A stretch of 62,378 nucleotides of DNA. Origin: a virus. A program made the translations under genes and the position numbers. The stretch is from positions 1 through 62,378 of IMG/VR virus record IMGVR_UViG_3300030106_004741. One strand, given 5' to 3'. Under the pieces are notes generated by a model, which worked only from the letters and a program-made list of their open reading frames with translations, did no database searches and had not been told where the DNA came from. Shown here piece by piece: positions 21,072 to 30,132 of the stretch (positions are counted from its first letter, which is position 1; each line of letters begins with the position of its first letter).

Positions 21072-23503
21072 AAGACATAAAAATAAACATAGCATCACAA
21101 GGATTTCCAAGTCAATTTGTTTCCGATAGTGAAAAGGCAACAGATGAATTTGGACTTCAAATTGGTCAAGCTATACAATACGAATGGTTTAGAAAAGATG
21201 GTAATCAATGCAGGTATTATAATCAGTGGAGAGATTTTAATAGATTAAGATTATATGCCCGTGGGGAACAACCTATTCAAAAGTATAAAAATGAATTAGC
21301 CGTAGATGGAGATTTATCTTATCTTAATTTAGATTGGACTCCTGTACCTATTATACCTAAATTCGTAGATATTGTAGTAAATGGAATGGCAGACCGTTTA
21401 TTTAAAGTAAATGCATACGCTCAAGATGCCATGTCCCAATCAAATCGTAGTAAGTATCAAGAAATGATACAGGGACAAATGGTGGCAAAACCTGTACTAA
21501 ACATTATTAAAAAAGAAGGAGGTGTAAATCCTTTTACAATGAATCCTAACGATTTACCTCAAAATGATGAAGAGTTGTCTTTATATATGCAGATTCAATA
21601 TAAACCTGCCATAGAAATTGCTCAAGAAGAAGCTATTGATACTTTGTTTGATAACAATAAGTATCATGATTTAAGAAAAAGATTTGACTATGATTTAATG
21701 GTGTTGGGTATTGGGATTGCTAAACACGAGTTTTTGCCAGGTTCAGGAGTGAAGGTGAGTTATGTTGACCCCGCTAATGTGGTATATAGTTATACGGAAG
21801 ACCCTCATTTTAAAGATTGTTTTTATTGGGGAGAAATTAAAACCCTACCTATTATTGAGTTGAAAAAAATAGACACCTCCCTCACTAATGAAGATTTAGA
21901 GGAGATTTCTAAATATAGCCAAAGTTGGTATAATTATTATAATACCGCCCAATTCTATGAAAATGATATTTTTTATAGAGATACGGCTACAGTAATGTAT
22001 TTTAATTATAAAACTACAAAAACATTTGTCTACAAAAAGAAGGTTACTGACAATGGTAATAGTAAGATGATAGAAAAAGACGACCAATTTAACCCTCCTC
22101 AAGAAATGATGGAAGAAGGTAAATTTGAAAAAATCTCTAAAACTATTGATGTTTGGTATGAGGGAGTAATGGTAATGGGAACAAATATTTTGTTAAAATG
22201 GGAGTTGGCAGAAAATATGGTAAGACCTAAATCGGCTAATCAATATGCTATTCCTAATTATGTGGCAGTAGCACCAAGAATGTATAAAGGAGTAATTGAA
22301 TCATTGGTAAGACGAATGATACCTTTTGCAGATTTAATTCAAATTACTCACTTAAAGTTACAACAAGTTATTTCTAGAACTGTTCCTGACGGAGTTTTTA
22401 TTGATGCAGACGGACTTAATGAAGTTGATTTGGGTACAGGAAACGCTTATAATCCTGAAGATGCATTAAGATTATACTTTCAAACAGGTAGTGTAATAGG
22501 TAGAAGTTATACTCAAGAGGGAGATTATAATCAAGGCAAAGTGCCAATTACTCAACTTAATGGAACAACGGGGGCAGGAAAAACACAAATGTTAATTGCA
22601 AACTATAATCATTATTTAGACATGATTCGTTCTTGCACGGGTTTAAATGAAGCTAGAGATGGTTCAACACCTGACCCTAACTCATTGGTGGGTGTTCAAA
22701 AATTGGCGGCTTTAAATTCTAATACTGCGACTAGACATATTTTAGATGGTAGTTTGTTTATATATAGAAGTTTAGCGGAAGCCCTTTCATATAGAGTGGC
22801 AGATATTTTGCAGTTTGCAGATTTTAAAGAAGTATTTGTTAATCAAATAGGAAAATATAATGTTTCTATATTAAATGACACCAAGGAATTATATCTTTAT
22901 GACTTTGGTATTTTTATTGAAGTTGCACCTGACGAAGAAGAAAAACAACAATTAGAACAAAACATTCAAATGGCTCTTCAAAAACAAGATATTAATTTAG
23001 AAGATGCTATTGAAATTAGAGAATTAAGAAATTTAAAATTAGCTAATCAGTTGCTTAAGTTAAAAAGAAGTAAAAAACAAGAGTCAGACAGAAACTTTGA
23101 AATGCAAAAACAACAACAACAACAACAAGCGCAACAACAATCACAACAAATGGCTGCAGAGATGGCTATGCAAAAACTACAGGCGGAAAATCAGGCAAAA
23201 ATGCAATTAAAACAAACTGAAATTGCATTTGAAATAGAAAAGATGACTAAAGAGGCGGAACTTAAAGCTCAATTAATGGATAAAGAGTTTGGGTTTAACC
23301 AACAACTGAGAGGTATATCGGAACAAGGTTTACAACAAAGAGAAACTGAAAGAGAAGAAGCTAAAAAAGAAAGAATTAGTCAACAAAATACTCAACAAAG
23401 TAAATTGATAAATCAAAGAAAAAACAATTTACCACCTCAAAACTTTGAGTCTAATGAAGATAGTTTAGATGGTTTTGACTTAGCAGAGTTTTCTCCTAGG
23501 TAG
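21068..23503 (+). CDS. Portal protein
   Basis: 811 residues directly after terminase (4-base overlap). Helical N-terminus, WTPVPIIPKFVDIVVNGMADR near 95-115, and a conserved VDPANVVYSYTEDPHF are typical of Bacteroidetes-phage portals. Residues about 680-760 are a Gln-rich coiled coil (a run of Gln near 682-690), probably the barrel/crown helix. Forms the dodecameric vertex for DNA entry and tail attachment. Confidence 0.85.
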   Translation: MKDIKINIASQGFPSQFVSDSEKATDEFGLQIGQAIQYEWFRKDGNQCRYYNQWRDFNRLRLYARGEQPIQKYKNELAVDGDLSYLNLDWTPVPIIPKFVDIVVNGMADRLFKVNAYAQDAMSQSNRSKYQEMIQGQMVAKPVLNIIKKEGGVNPFTMNPNDLPQNDEELSLYMQIQYKPAIEIAQEEAIDTLFDNNKYHDLRKRFDYDLMVLGIGIAKHEFLPGSGVKVSYVDPANVVYSYTEDPHFKDCFYWGEIKTLPIIELKKIDTSLTNEDLEEISKYSQSWYNYYNTAQFYENDIFYRDTATVMYFNYKTTKTFVYKKKVTDNGNSKMIEKDDQFNPPQEMMEEGKFEKISKTIDVWYEGVMVMGTNILLKWELAENMVRPKSANQYAIPNYVAVAPRMYKGVIESLVRRMIPFADLIQITHLKLQQVISRTVPDGVFIDADGLNEVDLGTGNAYNPEDALRLYFQTGSVIGRSYTQEGDYNQGKVPITQLNGTTGAGKTQMLIANYNHYLDMIRSCTGLNEARDGSTPDPNSLVGVQKLAALNSNTATRHILDGSLFIYRSLAEALSYRVADILQFADFKEVFVNQIGKYNVSILNDTKELYLYDFGIFIEVAPDEEEKQQLEQNIQMALQKQDINLEDAIEIRELRNLKLANQLLKLKRSKKQESDRNFEMQKQQQQQQAQQQSQQMAAEMAMQKLQAENQAKMQLKQTEIAFEIEKMTKEAELKAQLMDKEFGFNQQLRGISEQGLQQRETEREEAKKERISQQNTQQSKLINQRKNNLPPQNFESNEDSLDGFDLAEFSPR

Positions 23504-23530
23504 TGTCTAAATTTGTATTAAAAAAATTAT

Positions 23531-23538
23531 TAACTTTG
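23531..23538 (+). promoter_or_regulatory. TAACTTTG promoter box
   Basis: Fits TAnnTTTG; 17 bases before ATG 23556. Probably gives extra transcription of scaffold and capsid genes. Confidence 0.65.
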
Positions 23539-23555
23539 TATAAAAATATAATGTA

Positions 23556-24686
23556 ATGGAAATAAAAGTAAGAGCTCTTGATGATAGTGCAGAAAAATCA
23601 TCACAACAATTAGAACAAGAACTCCTTGATAAACATGAGGAGAAACAAAAAGGAGAAGAGGTTAAAAAGGAAGAATCTCCCGTAACCGAAAAAAAAGAAA
23701 CAGTTGAAACTACTTCTGAAGAAAGTCAACAACCTTTAGAAAAAACGCCAGAAGTAGAGTTAACTGAAGAAGATGTTCTTTCACATATTAATAAAAGGTA
23801 TAATAAGGAGATATCTTCAGTAGATGAATTATTTGCTGAAAAAGAAAAAAATGAGGAGTTGCCTGAAGATGTGGCTGCTTATTTAAAGTATAAGAAAGAA
23901 ACAGGACGAGGTTTTGATGATTATGTTAAACTTAACAAAGACTTTGATAAACTTTCGTCCAATCAACTTTTAAAAGAATATCTTACAGCTACCGAAGATG
24001 GTTTGGATGAAGAAGATATAAAAGACATGATAGATGAGTTCAAGTATGAAGAAGACATGGATGAACCATCGGTAATTAAAGAAAGAAAAAGGGAAAAGAA
24101 AAAACTTATTGCTCGTGCAAAAAAGTTCTTTAATGAACAGAAAGAACAATATAAGCGTCCTGTCGAGTCGAAGGAAAATGTGCTTAGTTCTAATGAACAA
24201 GAAGAATTTACACAGTATAGGCAATATGTTAAGGATGCTAAAAGCATTGAGGAGGAAAATAATCGTAAACGCGAATATTTTACTAAAAAAACTGATGAAG
24301 TATTACACCAAGAGTTCAAAGGTTTTGAGTTCACTGTCGGTGACACAGAATTAGTTTATTCTCCTGTAGATAGAATGGAGTTGAAAAAAGCCCACTCTAC
24401 ACCTATGAATTTTGTAAATAGATTTTTAGATGATAAGGGTTTGGTAAAAGATGCTCCAGGATATCACAAGGCGTTAGCAGTTGCAATGAATCCTGATAAA
24501 TTTGCTAGGTTCTTTTATGAACAAGGCAAATCACATGCAACAGAGGATGTTATGCGTAAGACTAAAAATATAAATATGTCTGAACGAAAAGCACCCGAAG
24601 TAGCTACAAAAGGAGGATTGCGTGTTAAATCTTTATCGGATAGTTCAGGTAGGGGTTTAAAAATTAAGAGTATTAAAAAAAGTTAA
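23556..24686 (+). CDS. Scaffold-like protein
   Basis: 376 residues, very charged and Glu/Lys-rich, mostly coiled coil, with a basic C-terminal tail (RGLKIKSIKKS). Such a protein directly before the major capsid gene fits the internal scaffold, with the basic end binding the capsid protein. No protease motif seen. Role inferred from composition and order. Confidence 0.7.
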   Translation: MEIKVRALDDSAEKSSQQLEQELLDKHEEKQKGEEVKKEESPVTEKKETVETTSEESQQPLEKTPEVELTEEDVLSHINKRYNKEISSVDELFAEKEKNEELPEDVAAYLKYKKETGRGFDDYVKLNKDFDKLSSNQLLKEYLTATEDGLDEEDIKDMIDEFKYEEDMDEPSVIKERKREKKKLIARAKKFFNEQKEQYKRPVESKENVLSSNEQEEFTQYRQYVKDAKSIEEENNRKREYFTKKTDEVLHQEFKGFEFTVGDTELVYSPVDRMELKKAHSTPMNFVNRFLDDKGLVKDAPGYHKALAVAMNPDKFARFFYEQGKSHATEDVMRKTKNINMSERKAPEVATKGGLRVKSLSDSSGRGLKIKSIKKS

Positions 24687-24706
24687 AAATTAAAAAAGTT
24701 TAAAAA

Positions 24707-26134
24707 ATGGCAGGACAAGTATTAGGGACTCCTGGTTTTGACTTACAGCCAAGTGCTGAACGAGTTGCCACGAGCCAAAATTACATTACAAACTTCGACT
24801 TTTTAAATCAGTATCTACCTGATACTTATGAAAAAGAGTTCGAAAGGTACGGAAACCGTACTGTATCAGCATTCCTAAGATTGGTGGGAGCTGAGATGCC
24901 TTCGATGTCAGACCAAGTAACATGGGCTGAACAAGGTAGATTACATACCAAATATGTTAACTGTGCAAGTAACCAAGCGGCAGCCCAAGACGCTGCAACA
25001 ATAACTGTGAATGATGCATTAGTTCCAGGTAGTGGTCAAATTGCTGTTAGACAAGGACAGACTGTATTTATTTCTGATAATGCAGGAGGTGGTTTTAACA
25101 AAGGTTTGGTGACAGGAGTGGATTATGCAGCGGGAACATTTGATGTTGCTTACTACGAAGGTGGTGGTCAAGTGTTTGGAAACACTGCAGTCTTAACTGT
25201 ATTTATTTACGGTTCAGAATTTAGAAAAGGCACAACAGGGATGACAGAATCTTTAGAAGCAGATGATGTTTTCTTTAACAACTCTCCAATTATTATTAGA
25301 GATTTATACGAAGTTTCAGGTTCAGATATGGCACAAATCGGTTGGGTAGAAATATCTACTGAGGATGGCGGTACAGGATACTTATGGTATCTAAAATCAG
25401 AACACGAAACTAGATTAAGATTTGATGATTATCTAGAAACAGCAATGATTGAAGCTGTCCCTGCAGAGGGAGGTTCAGGTGTTGCAGCACTAACAAGTGC
25501 TACTAATGTGGGTAACAAAGGTTCAGAAGGTATCTTCTACGTTGTTGGCCAAAGAGGTAATGTTTGGAGTGGTGGTAACCCAACAGCTTTAGCAGATTGG
25601 GATGCAGTTATATCAAGATTAGACAAACAAGGAGCTATTGAAGAAAACGTGGTTTTCGTTGATAGAGATTTCGGTTTTGATATCGATGATATGTTGGCTG
25701 CACAAAACTCTTATGGTGCAGGTGGTACTTCTTACGGATTGTTTGACAATGACGAAGAAATGGCACTTAATTTAGGATTTACAGGATTCCGTAGAGGTTA
25801 CGACTTCTATAAAACTGATTGGAAATACCTAAATGACCCAACTATGAGAGGTGGTTTACCAACAGGTGCAAGTTCAGGTAGAGTAAATGGATTATTAGTA
25901 CCTGCGGGTTCTACATCTGTTTATGACCAAATTCTTGGTAAAAATGCAAAAAGACCGTTTTTACATGTTAGATATCGTGCTTCACAAAGTGAAGATAGAC
26001 GATACAAAACATGGATTACGGGTTCTGCAGGAGGAGCGCGAACATCGGATTTAGATGCGATGCAAGTTAACTTCTTGTCAGAAAGATGTGTTTGTACTTT
26101 AGGTGCAAATAACTTCTTCTTATTCCAAGAGTAG
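24707..26134 (+). CDS. Major capsid protein
   Basis: 475 residues, beta-rich with an extended N-terminal arm (QNYITNFDFLNQYLPDTYEK) and codon use richer in non-A/T third positions than its neighbours, as expected for the most abundant virion protein. It follows scaffold, has its own terminator directly after it, and lacks other motifs. Likely HK97-type fold by position. Probably the main client of the phage GroEL. Confidence 0.82.
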   Translation: MAGQVLGTPGFDLQPSAERVATSQNYITNFDFLNQYLPDTYEKEFERYGNRTVSAFLRLVGAEMPSMSDQVTWAEQGRLHTKYVNCASNQAAAQDAATITVNDALVPGSGQIAVRQGQTVFISDNAGGGFNKGLVTGVDYAAGTFDVAYYEGGGQVFGNTAVLTVFIYGSEFRKGTTGMTESLEADDVFFNNSPIIIRDLYEVSGSDMAQIGWVEISTEDGGTGYLWYLKSEHETRLRFDDYLETAMIEAVPAEGGSGVAALTSATNVGNKGSEGIFYVVGQRGNVWSGGNPTALADWDAVISRLDKQGAIEENVVFVDRDFGFDIDDMLAAQNSYGAGGTSYGLFDNDEEMALNLGFTGFRRGYDFYKTDWKYLNDPTMRGGLPTGASSGRVNGLLVPAGSTSVYDQILGKNAKRPFLHVRYRASQSEDRRYKTWITGSAGGARTSDLDAMQVNFLSERCVCTLGANNFFLFQE

Positions 26135-26149
26135 AATTGTTTAGAAATA

Positions 26150-26180
26150 GGGGAGTTAAATCTCCCCTTTTTCTTTTTTT
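26150..26180 (+). terminator. Intrinsic terminator after major capsid gene
   Basis: GGGGAG (26150-26155), loop TTAAAT, CTCCCC (26162-26167), then TTTTTCTTTTTTT. Isolates the highly expressed capsid gene. Confidence 0.9.
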
Positions 26181-26203
26181 AAAATTATATAAAATTAAAT
26201 CAG

Positions 26204-26959
26204 ATGGCAAAAAAAAATCAAAAGTATGTTTCTAAAACATACAAACTCAAAAGAGATGCAGCTCCTTTAACTTTCATGCTAGCATCTAGACACACAAAAA
26301 GATATCCTTTATTATGGTTCGATGAAAACACAGGTGAAAATCGCGCCTTAAGATATGCTAGAAACCAAAAATCAGTTTTTGAAGATGAACAAGATGGTAA
26401 CGCTATTTTAGAACCTATTATTTTTGAAGACGGTTTTTTAGTGGTAGACAAAAAAAATCAGTTACTTCAAGAGTTTTTATCACTTCATCCACAAAATGGA
26501 TTAAAATTTGAAGAGGTGAATCTAGAAAGAGATGCCAAGGACGATGTAGAGTATTTAAACATGGAGGTAGACGCATTGGTAGAAGCAAGGTCTTTAAGTA
26601 TAGAACAAGTTGAAAACTTATGTAGAGTACTCTTTAGTATGAACACTGATAAATATACTACTGCTGAACTTAAACGTGACATGTTGGTGTATGCAAGAAA
26701 TAATCCTGCGGACTTTTTAAATGCATTAAATGACCCTGGGTTACAATTACAATCCACAGTTCAAAAGTTTTTAGATAGTAAGTTGATTATTTTTAAAAAT
26801 CAAAAAAAGGATGTGTACTTCAATTTGAAAGCTAATAAAAAACGAATGGTGGCAATTCCTTTTGGTGAAGACCCATTGTATGTTATATCTTCATTTCTTC
26901 AATCAGATGAAGGAGTTGAGGTTTTAGAGATGCTTGAGAAAAAACTTGAATTAGTGTAG
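26204..26959 (+). CDS. Conserved virion-region protein
   Basis: 251 residues, mixed alpha/beta: MAKKNQKYVSKTYKLKRDAA start, central helices (ALVEARSLSIEQVENLCRVL), end MLEKKLELV. It lies between capsid and connector genes, so a head-completion or capsid-associated role is likely. No catalytic motif; not assigned to a named family. Confidence 0.55.
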   Translation: MAKKNQKYVSKTYKLKRDAAPLTFMLASRHTKRYPLLWFDENTGENRALRYARNQKSVFEDEQDGNAILEPIIFEDGFLVVDKKNQLLQEFLSLHPQNGLKFEEVNLERDAKDDVEYLNMEVDALVEARSLSIEQVENLCRVLFSMNTDKYTTAELKRDMLVYARNNPADFLNALNDPGLQLQSTVQKFLDSKLIIFKNQKKDVYFNLKANKKRMVAIPFGEDPLYVISSFLQSDEGVEVLEMLEKKLELV

Positions 26960-26971
26960 GTATTTTTTTAT

Positions 26972-26979
26972 TATCTTTG
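26972..26979 (+). promoter_or_regulatory. TATCTTTG promoter box
   Basis: Exact box with a TTG 23 bases upstream; 31 bases before ATG 27011. Confidence 0.7.
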
Positions 26980-27010
26980 TAAAAGTATTAACCCATTAAT
27001 TTTTTTTACA

Positions 27011-27310
27011 ATGGACAAATTTTTAGAAATACCCGTTACGGGACAGTCAGATTTTTTGTTAAGTGTTTCAGATGTAATTGCAGTTACAAGAGTGGACGAC
27101 ACGACTACATTAATCACTTACAATAGCGCAAATACAGCCACACTTACTCACACTAATTTGGCGGCACAAGATTATTTAATGCGTGATTCAATTAATAACC
27201 AAATGACAAGTGCTTTGGCAACTTCATGGACTAATGTAGTATTCGATTTTAGTTCTCCCATTTTATCAGATGGAACAGTTGTTGCGGTATCTGCTATAGC
27301 GATTGCGTAA
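27011..27310 (+). CDS. Small structural protein
   Basis: 99 residues, beta-rich (FLLSVSDVIAVTRVDDTTTL..., TATLTHTNLAAQ). Probably a capsid decoration or fibre-like protein: it shares a strand-turn-strand style with its larger neighbour and is two bases upstream of it. Family not recognised. Confidence 0.5.
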   Translation: MDKFLEIPVTGQSDFLLSVSDVIAVTRVDDTTTLITYNSANTATLTHTNLAAQDYLMRDSINNQMTSALATSWTNVVFDFSSPILSDGTVVAVSAIAIA

Positions 27311-27312
27311 AT

Positions 27313-28107
27313 ATGGCAAAGTATATAAAAATACCAACACCTATGTACGCGAGTTCTACGGCAACGAATACGGCAGTGGCAGACTCAGGTACAACAGATG
27401 CGGCTACTGAGGGTAAATTAACCCAAAGTGGACAAAACTTTCTTACTACGGTAAGTGTTGGTGATTATGCAATTATTACAACTACAGCAGGGGCATATCT
27501 TAATAGAATGTCTGCAAAAGTAACTGCGGTAGATAGTGATACAGTATTAAGTGTTACAGGTCCAGGTTTACCTGCAACAGGAACAGGTGGTTTATCGGCA
27601 TCAGGTACGGCATACTCTATTGTGGCTGCGGCAGATATTTACAAATGTGATTTATCTACTGCATCATTTAAAAGTAATGTTTCTGTAGGAGATATGGTAT
27701 GCAACACTACTACTAATAGAAATTATTTAATTACAGCAATTAATAGTGATACTTCTGTTAGTATTGATTGGATAGGTGGTGTTATAGCGGGAGATGATTT
27801 TTTCATACTTTCGGATGCAGGACAACATGGATACAACTTAACAAGAGTAGATAATTTAACAATGATGAGAGGAAATGCTTCTAATGGTGAAGTTACTTTT
27901 CATTATAAAAAACTATCATCTACTAATGAGAAGTTGGCTATTGACCCCGGTGATACAGTTACGGATGATAATTGGTATGCTACAATTAAGCAAGCTGCCG
28001 AAGAAGCGTATGCCTCAAAGTGGGACAACATAGCAGTACAAGTTCCTATTGTAGAGTCCTCAGGGACACAAGGTGTTCAGTGGGCAGGTACATTTACTTG
28101 GAGTTAA
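27313..28107 (+). CDS. Structural protein, repeat-containing
   Basis: 264 residues, Thr/Ala/Gly-rich. Two copies of a VGD...AIITTT/MVCNTTT...VDSDT/INSDTSVS motif (near 55-80 and 128-155) indicate an internally duplicated beta domain. Likely head-decoration or spike protein. A terminator follows. Confidence 0.5.
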   Translation: MAKYIKIPTPMYASSTATNTAVADSGTTDAATEGKLTQSGQNFLTTVSVGDYAIITTTAGAYLNRMSAKVTAVDSDTVLSVTGPGLPATGTGGLSASGTAYSIVAAADIYKCDLSTASFKSNVSVGDMVCNTTTNRNYLITAINSDTSVSIDWIGGVIAGDDFFILSDAGQHGYNLTRVDNLTMMRGNASNGEVTFHYKKLSSTNEKLAIDPGDTVTDDNWYATIKQAAEEAYASKWDNIAVQVPIVESSGTQGVQWAGTFTWS

Positions 28108-28131
28108 AAAATATCGTTACTCGACAAGGAA

Positions 28132-28165
28132 AGGGGGCAAATTTCAAATGCCCTCTTTTTTTTTA
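28132..28165 (+). terminator. Intrinsic terminator
   Basis: AGGGGGCA (28132-28139) pairs with TGCCCTCT (28149-28156, one G-U), followed by a run of T. Immediately followed by the next promoter. Confidence 0.8.
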
Positions 28166-28166
28166 T

Positions 28167-28174
28167 TATCTTTG
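28167..28174 (+). promoter_or_regulatory. TATCTTTG promoter box, near-leaderless
   Basis: ATG 28180 is five bases after the box. Starts the connector/stabilization operon. Confidence 0.75.
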
Positions 28175-28179
28175 TAGGT

Positions 28180-29208
28180 ATGATAAACGAAGCAAGACAA
28201 TCGGTATTAGCATTTCTTAATAAGAATAACTATGGGTATATACCACCTGCAGATTTTAACCTATTTGCATATCAAGCTCAGTTAGATGTTTTTGAAGATT
28301 ATTTTTATCAATATAATTATCAAATAAACAAAGAAAACGCTCGGCAATCAGGAACGGGTTATGCCAATTTAAAAGAGGGGTTAGAGGAGGTTTTAGACAT
28401 GTTTACTGAAACAGTTCCCTTACTTCCTGTAACAAATTTTGCAAACCCACAAGTGCAACCCCTTACCAATAGGTGGAGGTTACCTAATAATTATTATCTT
28501 CTTTTAGAGTTATACCACTATTGTACTACTTTAGCTTCAGGTACATGTGAAGATGGAGATGAGTACACTTTAAACGATGCTACCGCAGATTTTATTAGTG
28601 CAGGTGTTCAGGTGGGAGATTATGTTTATAGAACAGATGAATTAAATAATATAGGTTTATACAACATAACATCTGTAAATAGTGCAACACAACTTGGTGT
28701 TAATTGGGATGAGTTTAATGGTACTTTTCATTATCGTGTAGTAAAGGCAAATTCGTCTGCCGAATTAGATAAAGTTACACCAAGTAAATTAACAAGAATG
28801 TTAAGGTCTAATTTAACTAGTCCTACATGTTCTTTTCCTATTTATACTATTGGACAGGAAACAGGAAAGGTAATTCAAAATACAAACGGTGTTGGTGTAA
28901 ATTTTCAAAACAATGATGGTTCTTACGTTAGTTGTTATCCTCAAGAAGTTTTTCAAACAAGCGCAGGACCTATGTGTAGATATGTAAGATATCCTTTAGC
29001 ACCACAATGGACATGGAACACTCTTACTAATGGTGAACCTGTTTTTGATGAAACAGCTACCGACTATCAAGATTTTGAACTACCTGAATCTGACTATCAA
29101 GATTTAGTAACTCGTATTTTACAATACGCAGGAGTGTCTATAAGAGAATTAGAAGTATATAAGTTTGGGCAAACCCAAGAAAATCAAACAGAACAAAGTG
29201 AAAAATAA
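28180..29208 (+). CDS. Head-tail connector-like protein
   Basis: 342 residues. The helical N-terminus (ARQSVLAFLNKNNYGYIPPA) and an inserted beta domain with VGDYVYRTDELNN are followed by an acidic tail. Lies first in the operon before the neck genes; in Bacteroidetes podoviruses this slot carries ring/adaptor proteins. Assignment from order only. Confidence 0.55.
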   Translation: MINEARQSVLAFLNKNNYGYIPPADFNLFAYQAQLDVFEDYFYQYNYQINKENARQSGTGYANLKEGLEEVLDMFTETVPLLPVTNFANPQVQPLTNRWRLPNNYYLLLELYHYCTTLASGTCEDGDEYTLNDATADFISAGVQVGDYVYRTDELNNIGLYNITSVNSATQLGVNWDEFNGTFHYRVVKANSSAELDKVTPSKLTRMLRSNLTSPTCSFPIYTIGQETGKVIQNTNGVGVNFQNNDGSYVSCYPQEVFQTSAGPMCRYVRYPLAPQWTWNTLTNGEPVFDETATDYQDFELPESDYQDLVTRILQYAGVSIRELEVYKFGQTQENQTEQSEK

Positions 29209-30131
29209 TGGCATATATATCGCAATTTACATATTACACTAATAATAATAACATCCCTGAAGATGCAAATTGGGGTTCATATCAGTATGTTACATTAAAA
29301 GAAATAGTAAATAATTTTTCTTTAATGTATAGTGGTAATCAATCTATGATAAACAACACTTCAAGGTACAAGATATTATTCCATGCCAAAAGAGGAATAC
29401 AGGAATTAAACTACGATGCTTTTAAGGAAATTAAAGTATTAGAACTTCCTGTTCCAAGTGATTGTAGGTTTATATTGCCCTCAGATTATGTAAATTGGGT
29501 AAGAATATCTATGTATAAAGATGGATGTTTACGACCTTTAACTGAAAATATTCAGGTAAATTCGGCATTAACATATCTACAAGATAATAATGAGAACATA
29601 TTGTTTGACCAAGATGGAAATGCTTTAAGTCCTCAGTTTTCCCAACTAGACATTGAAAGAATTAAAGGAACAAAAAAAAGTATATACCTAAATAAAAATA
29701 ATCCTTTTAATGGAGCGGAAGGTTATAATTACAATGGGGGATGGTATTTTGATTACTCGATAGGGGCAAGATATGGATTAAACACAGAAACGGCTAATAT
29801 AAATCCTACTTTTAGAATTGATAAAAAAGGAGGGGTAATTAACTTTGATTCTACTATGGCTAATGAATTATGTGTATTAGAATATGTTTCAGACGGAATG
29901 GAGGGAGGTAATAACGATGAAATAAGTGTAAATAAATTATTTGAAGATTATATATATGCTTATATAAAATACGCGCTTTTAAACAATAAATTTGGAGTGC
30001 AAGAATATATGATAAATAGAGCCCGAAAAGATAAGACAGCTTTACTACGAAATGCTAAAATTAGAATTAGCAATATACATCCAGGAAGACTTCTTATGAA
30101 TTTAAGAGGGCGAGATAAATGGATAAAATAA
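29208..30131 (+). CDS. Neck/ring protein
   Basis: 307 residues. VTLKEIVNNFSLMYSGNQSM and YKILFHAKRGIQELNYDAFK are a pattern I recognise from neck/ring proteins of crAss-like and related Bacteroidetes phages. It overlaps the previous stop by one base and is followed by the stabilization protein, supporting a portal-to-tail adaptor role. Confidence 0.6.
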   Translation: MAYISQFTYYTNNNNIPEDANWGSYQYVTLKEIVNNFSLMYSGNQSMINNTSRYKILFHAKRGIQELNYDAFKEIKVLELPVPSDCRFILPSDYVNWVRISMYKDGCLRPLTENIQVNSALTYLQDNNENILFDQDGNALSPQFSQLDIERIKGTKKSIYLNKNNPFNGAEGYNYNGGWYFDYSIGARYGLNTETANINPTFRIDKKGGVINFDSTMANELCVLEYVSDGMEGGNNDEISVNKLFEDYIYAYIKYALLNNKFGVQEYMINRARKDKTALLRNAKIRISNIHPGRLLMNLRGRDKWIK

Positions 30132-30132
30132 A